Source: Actinomycetota bacterium (GTDB lineage: Bacteria > Actinomycetota > Actinomycetes > Nanopelagicales > Nanopelagicaceae). From it: a stretch of DNA of 55,890 nucleotides. The stretch covers positions 1-55,890 of the forward strand of contig CANCGX010000004.1 of assembly GCA_947377725.1 (NCBI GenBank). Reading direction: 5' to 3'. A program made the position numbers and the translations under genes. This document shows positions 52,578 to 55,890 of this stretch, piece by piece; the stretch's first letter is position 1, and each line of letters begins with the position of its first letter. The notes below the pieces were generated by a model. It searched no databases and was not told the DNA's origin. It saw only the letters and a list, made by a program, of their open reading frames with translations.

Positions 52578-53456
52578 TTATGGACGCTTGGGAAACTTTC
52601 CAAAATCCGGTTCGCGTTTCTCTTGAAACGCGTTACGACCTTCTTGTCCTTCTTCTGTTAAATAGAATAGAAGAGTTGCATCGCCTGCAAGTTGTTGGAC
52701 TCCGGCTAATCCATCATCGGCCGCATTTAATCCAGCCTTCAACAGACGTAGCGCCATTGGAGAATGCTTCAGAATTTCTCGACACCAAGAAACAGTTTCT
52801 GCTTCCAATTCAGAAAGTGCAACCACAGTATTAACTAGCCCCATATCGAGTGCTTCTTGAGCATCGTATTGTCGAGCAAGGAACCAAATTTCTCGGGCTT
52901 TCTTTTGGCCAATATGCGCAGCTAATAATCCTGCTCCATATCCACCATCAAAAGAACCAACCATTGGTCCAGTCTGACCAAACTTCGCATTGTCTGCAGC
53001 GATTGTTAAATCACAAACAACATGCAGAACGTGGCCCCCACCAATTGCCCAACCCGCAACCATTGCAATGATTGGTTTAGGTGTTCGCCTGATTTGTACT
53101 TGCAGATCTAGGACATTGAGTCGGCCGATACCTTTTTTACCTAAAGCATCTGAACCAATATATCCATCATCTCCGCGAACATTTATATCGCCACCTGAAC
53201 AAAAAGCTTCATCTCCGGCACCGGTAAAAATTATTACGCCTACTTGATCATCGTCACGAGCTAAATCAAATGCAATTCGTAATTCCGCCAGGGTCTCTGG
53301 TCGAAACGCGTTGTGAACTTCTGGGCGGTTAATGGTTATTTTGGCGATGCCTTCAGCAACCAAATACGTAATATCTTTAAAACCTTCACCGCCAGCACCT
53401 ATTTCCCAAGCAGGGATGGTGCGGCTACCAAATTCTCGTTTTATTGGCTTGCTCAT
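52578..53456 (-). CDS. menB: 1,4-Dihydroxy-2-naphthoyl-CoA synthase
   Basis: The 292-residue crotonase-fold enzyme cyclises succinylbenzoyl-CoA. INRPEVHNAFRPETLAEL, FCSGGDINVRGDDGYIG and GWAIGGGHVLHVVCDLTIA (oxyanion-hole glycines) are MenB-specific, and the acidic residues of TGPMVGSFDGGYG complete the site. On the minus strand TAGGCT ends exactly 6 nt before the ATG, indicating a leaderless transcript. It leads the menB-C-D operon. Confidence 0.95.
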   Translation of the reverse strand: MSKPIKREFGSRTIPAWEIGAGGEGFKDITYLVAEGIAKITINRPEVHNAFRPETLAELRIAFDLARDDDQVGVIIFTGAGDEAFCSGGDINVRGDDGYIGSDALGKKGIGRLNVLDLQVQIRRTPKPIIAMVAGWAIGGGHVLHVVCDLTIAADNAKFGQTGPMVGSFDGGYGAGLLAAHIGQKKAREIWFLARQYDAQEALDMGLVNTVVALSELEAETVSWCREILKHSPMALRLLKAGLNAADDGLAGVQQLAGDATLLFYLTEEGQEGRNAFQEKREPDFGKFPKRP

Positions 53457-53476
53457 AGAGGTAGCCTACGGGGGTC
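53457..53476. promoter_or_regulatory. 20-bp divergent promoter core between menB and menE
   Basis: Only 20 bp separate the two divergent start codons. The same heptamer TAGCCTA (53462-53468) gives a -10 TAGCCT for menE on + and TAGGCT for menB on -. The -10 ends 6 nt before the menB ATG and 9 nt before the menE ATG. Any -35 elements must lie inside the opposite coding region. Confidence 0.55.
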
Positions 53477-54565
53477 ATGGAAAACTTCACACATCTAGAG
53501 TCGCAGCTCCCAGCAAGAGATCTCCTACACATAACCCCTGAGTGGGAAATCCCACAAATTTTTGAGGCGCTTAAAGACGCCCTATCGGGAAGTGGCCCTG
53601 CAATCACTGTTGGCCATACATCTCGCCAATCCGTTCCTGCGGATTGTGCAGTTGTTGTTCCCACGAGTGGGTCCTCTGGGGAACCAAAAGATGTGGCTCT
53701 TTCAGCTTCGGCACTTATCGCAGGAGCAGTTGCATCACATAAATTCTTAGGCGCTGTCGCTGGTGATACCTGGTCGCTCTTGCTTCCAATTACTCATATT
53801 GCCGGAATAAACGTTTTGGTGCGCGCCATTCAATTGGGTACTGAACCCGTCGATATGAATACGAGTGCAGTATTCACGGCAATTGTTCCGACGCAACTTC
53901 ATAGAGCTTTGCATGGTGAAGAGAAATTATTGAAGCATTTACAAAATGCAAAAGCTGTTTTAGTTGGTGGCGCCGCCTCAAGTGGCGCACTTCTCGAACA
54001 GGCACGCAAAGCGGGAATTAATCCAGTAACCACATATGGAATGTCAGAAATGAGTGGCGGCTGTATTTACAACGACACGGCACTAGAAGGTGTTCAATTC
54101 CGAATTAATTCTGAAGGCGCAATTGAGCTTGCTGGATCAATGAGAGCCATGGGATACCTCAATGCTCCAGAACTCTGGAAGCAGGTAACCGATGGAGAAT
54201 GGTTTATCACCAGCGATAGCGGAAAAGTTGATGGAGATAAATTAGTCGTCTTGGGTAGATTGGATGATCAAATTAATACAGGAGGGAAGAAGATTTCTCT
54301 CTCTGTTATTGATAACTTTTTACACGAGAAATTCCCACGGCAGCGATTTGCAAGTCTTTCGATTCCCGATAAGGAATGGGGAGAAAAGTTAGTACTTGTC
54401 ATCGATGGATCCATGGAGCCTAATTTGATTAAGGACTCACTTCGAACTGAGTTCGGTGGTCACGCCGTTCCCAAAGAACTAATTTTTAATACCGAAATCC
54501 CACTTATTTCAATTGGCAAACCAGATCGAAAGAAACTTAGAGATTTATTTGAGACTATTGGCTAA
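53477..54565 (+). CDS. menE: o-Succinylbenzoate-CoA ligase
   Basis: This is a 362-residue, shortened acyl-adenylate synthetase, typical of actinobacterial MenE. The nucleotide loop is VVPTSGSSGEPKDVALS, the adenine motif TYGMSEMSGG, the hinge Asp/Arg segment VLGRLDDQINTGGKKIS, and the C-terminal catalytic Lys lies in ISIGKPDRKKL. It activates o-succinylbenzoate for MenB. A TAATG junction couples it to menA. Confidence 0.92.
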   Translation: MENFTHLESQLPARDLLHITPEWEIPQIFEALKDALSGSGPAITVGHTSRQSVPADCAVVVPTSGSSGEPKDVALSASALIAGAVASHKFLGAVAGDTWSLLLPITHIAGINVLVRAIQLGTEPVDMNTSAVFTAIVPTQLHRALHGEEKLLKHLQNAKAVLVGGAASSGALLEQARKAGINPVTTYGMSEMSGGCIYNDTALEGVQFRINSEGAIELAGSMRAMGYLNAPELWKQVTDGEWFITSDSGKVDGDKLVVLGRLDDQINTGGKKISLSVIDNFLHEKFPRQRFASLSIPDKEWGEKLVLVIDGSMEPNLIKDSLRTEFGGHAVPKELIFNTEIPLISIGKPDRKKLRDLFETIG

Positions 54566-55434
54566 TGACTTCTGCATCTAAATGGGTTGCTGGAGCACGT
54601 CCACGTACGTTGCCTGCAGCCATCTCCCCCGTTCTCATTGCCACAGCACTTGCTTATCGAATTGGCGATCATGTTAGTTATTTAAATGCTGCTCTGGCTC
54701 TTGTAGTCAGTCTTGCGCTGCAGGTTGCTGTGAATTACGCGAATGACTACTCCGATGGCGTTAAAGGGACTGATGAAAATCGTGTGGGTCCATTGCGTCT
54801 TGTAGGCAGTGGTCTTGCTAGTGCCGAAGCAGTAAAACGTGCTGCATTTCTTGCTTTTGGGTTTGCCGCAGTTGCTGGTTCCATACTCGCGTTTCGCACT
54901 TCACTTTTCTTGATTCTTATCGGTTTGATTTCAATAATCGCTGCCTGGACGTACACAGGGAGCTCAAAACCTTACGGGTATCGCGGATTCGGTGAAATCT
55001 CGGTATTTCTTTTCTTTGGAATTGTTGCAACAACTGGCACCTTTTATGTCGCAACAGAGAGTTTGAGTTGGCAAGCGTTTCTATTCTCCATCCCCGTAGG
55101 ATCTTTATCGTGTGCAATTCTTGCTATAAATAATCTCCGAGACCTCCCAAAAGATCAGCTTGTTGGGAAAAGAACTCTGGCAGTTCGCATGGGCGATAAG
55201 AAAGCTCGGAACTTCTTTATCTCCCTGCTTGTTTTTGCGCACCTGGCATCTCTCTTCGGCATCCTGGTTGCTCCCTTTGCGGTGGTCAGCATCCTCTTAT
55301 TGCCAATAACCCTTCAGATAATTCGCCCAATCCAAAGCGGTGCACGCGGAGTGGATTTGATTCCACTTTTAGGTAAAACCGGACGCTTGCAACTCCTCCT
55401 ATCCACAGCGCTTGCAATCGCGTTGGTCATATAA
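54565..55434 (+). CDS. menA: 1,4-Dihydroxy-2-naphthoate polyprenyltransferase
   Basis: The 289-residue UbiA-superfamily membrane enzyme attaches the polyprenyl tail. The first Asp-rich motif is NYANDYSDGVKGTD and the second is NNLRDLPKDQLVGKRTLAVRMG. ARPRTLPAAISPVLIATA opens the protein, and about eight helices follow. Its prenyl donor is probably made by the synthase at 31447-32433. Confidence 0.95.
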   Translation: MTSASKWVAGARPRTLPAAISPVLIATALAYRIGDHVSYLNAALALVVSLALQVAVNYANDYSDGVKGTDENRVGPLRLVGSGLASAEAVKRAAFLAFGFAAVAGSILAFRTSLFLILIGLISIIAAWTYTGSSKPYGYRGFGEISVFLFFGIVATTGTFYVATESLSWQAFLFSIPVGSLSCAILAINNLRDLPKDQLVGKRTLAVRMGDKKARNFFISLLVFAHLASLFGILVAPFAVVSILLLPITLQIIRPIQSGARGVDLIPLLGKTGRLQLLLSTALAIALVI

Positions 55435-55451
55435 AGGATTAAAGTAGAGCC

Positions 55452-55718
55452 ATGGTAAAAGTTGATGCGTTCATTCTTATAATTTCTATAATCATTCAGC
55501 TTTATTCGCTCTTTGATTGCGCACGCACCGAACAAGAACAAGTTCGCAGACTTCCAAAATGGGCCTGGTTAATTTTCATTTTGCTCTTCGGGGGTTTTGG
55601 AGGACTAATGTGGATTTTTATTGGCCGACCAAAGAGTCCTGGAAAAGGACGTGGCTACGGACAAAAGCCAAGAATTATTCCTCCGGATGACGATCCAGAT
55701 TTCTTACGTAAACTCTAA
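55452..55718 (+). CDS. Small PLDc_N-domain membrane protein
   Basis: This 88-residue protein has two hydrophobic segments (ILIISIIIQLYSLFDC and WAWLIFILLFGGFGGLMWIF) joined by a charged loop, ending in a basic, proline- and aspartate-rich tail. The arrangement ending in GLMWIFIGRP matches the phospholipase D N-terminal (PLDc_N) small membrane protein family of unknown function, widespread in Actinobacteria. It follows menA by 17 nt and may be cotranscribed. It converges on ccsB. Confidence 0.8.
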   Translation: MVKVDAFILIISIIIQLYSLFDCARTEQEQVRRLPKWAWLIFILLFGGFGGLMWIFIGRPKSPGKGRGYGQKPRIIPPDDDPDFLRKL

Positions 55719-55734
55719 ATTTTAAAGAACCGTA

Positions 55735-55890
55735 TTAGAGGCCAGAGTAAGTATGTCTTCCTGTTCCCCAAACATTTACGTAAACATAATTAAAGAGAAA
55801 AGTTGAGCCAGCAAATAGGCAGAGCCATGCGGCTCTGCGGCCACGCCAGCCAATAGTTACGCGGGCATGGAGATATGCAGCGTAAGCAAT
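55735..55890 (-). CDS. ccsB: Cytochrome c biogenesis protein CcsB, C-terminal end (partial)
   Basis: The last 156 bp read on the minus strand as 51 codons plus TAA, cut by the window edge. The peptide YAAYLHARVTIGWRGRRAAW, then FLFNYVYVNVWGTG and a final HTYSGL, matches from memory the C-terminus of CcsB/ResC (typically YxxYLHARxTxGWxGRRAAW...FNxxxVNxxxxGLHSYAG). CcsB with CcsA-type function exports and attaches heme to apocytochrome c. It fits the adjacent respiratory genes. Confidence 0.85.
   Translation of the reverse strand: MAYAAYLHARVTIGWRGRRAAWLCLFAGSTFLFNYVYVNVWGTGRHTYSGL

Noticed and set aside
1..55890. Insertion sequences, prophage genes, CRISPR arrays or a replication origin
   Set aside because: No transposase, integrase, repeat-spacer array or DnaA-box cluster was found; all space is filled by ordinary chromosomal genes.

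Overview
The window looks like a chromosomal segment of a streamlined, low-GC actinobacterium, most plausibly a freshwater planktonic one of the acI / 'Ca. Nanopelagicales' type (Planktophila or Nanopelagicus relatives). This is an inference from several features together: actinobacterial protein families, a 14-gene NADH dehydrogenase operon next to menaquinone genes, very tight gene packing with ATGA/TAATG junctions and overlapping convergent 3' ends, and many leaderless-looking promoters. No insertion sequence, phage gene, CRISPR array or rRNA was seen. No stretch longer than about 300 bases lacks a gene.

Layout. (1) 1-4133: the tail of an unidentified gene, then a DeoR regulator, BtpA-family protein, FGGY sugar kinase and SDR dehydrogenase in one operon of unknown substrate. 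(2) 4254-8218: an APC permease, a bidirectional terminator, tRNA-Tyr, an ACC deaminase and a cysteine-desulfurase-like PLP enzyme. (3) 8279-30078: a nucleoside salvage island of three transcription blocks plus a ribokinase. The + operon is psuG-psuK-cdd-add-cytochrome P450-nucleoside hydrolase. The - block is deoC-ALDH-ALDH-like, with two divergent + nucleoside hydrolases. A ten-gene - operon runs bmpA-ABC ATPase-permease-permease-queuosine salvage glycosidase-deoxyribosyltransferase-MFS-nucleoside hydrolase-uridine phosphorylase x2. rbsK lies at its far end, divergent. (4) 30083-31488: yajQ and a RarD-type EamA transporter that seems to start at ATT. (5) 31447-47434: nuoA-N plus a polyprenyl diphosphate synthase, all on the - strand. 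(6) 47522-55434: menaquinone synthesis (menG, menF, menD, menC, menB, menE, menA) with bioY. (7) 55452-end: a small PLDc_N membrane protein and the C-terminal end of ccsB.

How the genes work together. The island imports nucleosides by a BMP-type ABC transporter, cleaves them hydrolytically or phosphorolytically, deaminates them, and sends ribose to ribokinase and deoxyribose phosphate to DeoC, whose acetaldehyde could be oxidised by the ALDH pair. Three elements suggest it also handles modified nucleosides from RNA turnover: pseudouridine (psuG/psuK), queuosine (a DUF2419/Qng1 protein), and an unknown substrate of a P450 translationally coupled between adenosine deaminase and a nucleoside hydrolase. 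The second half builds the entry of a menaquinone-linked respiratory chain.

The best leads are the P450 in the nucleoside operon, the Qng1 protein in the transporter operon, the split ALDH16-like pair beside deoC, the ATT start of rarD, the 20-bp menB/menE divergent promoter, and a recurrent -10 box lying exactly 6 nt upstream of the start codon.
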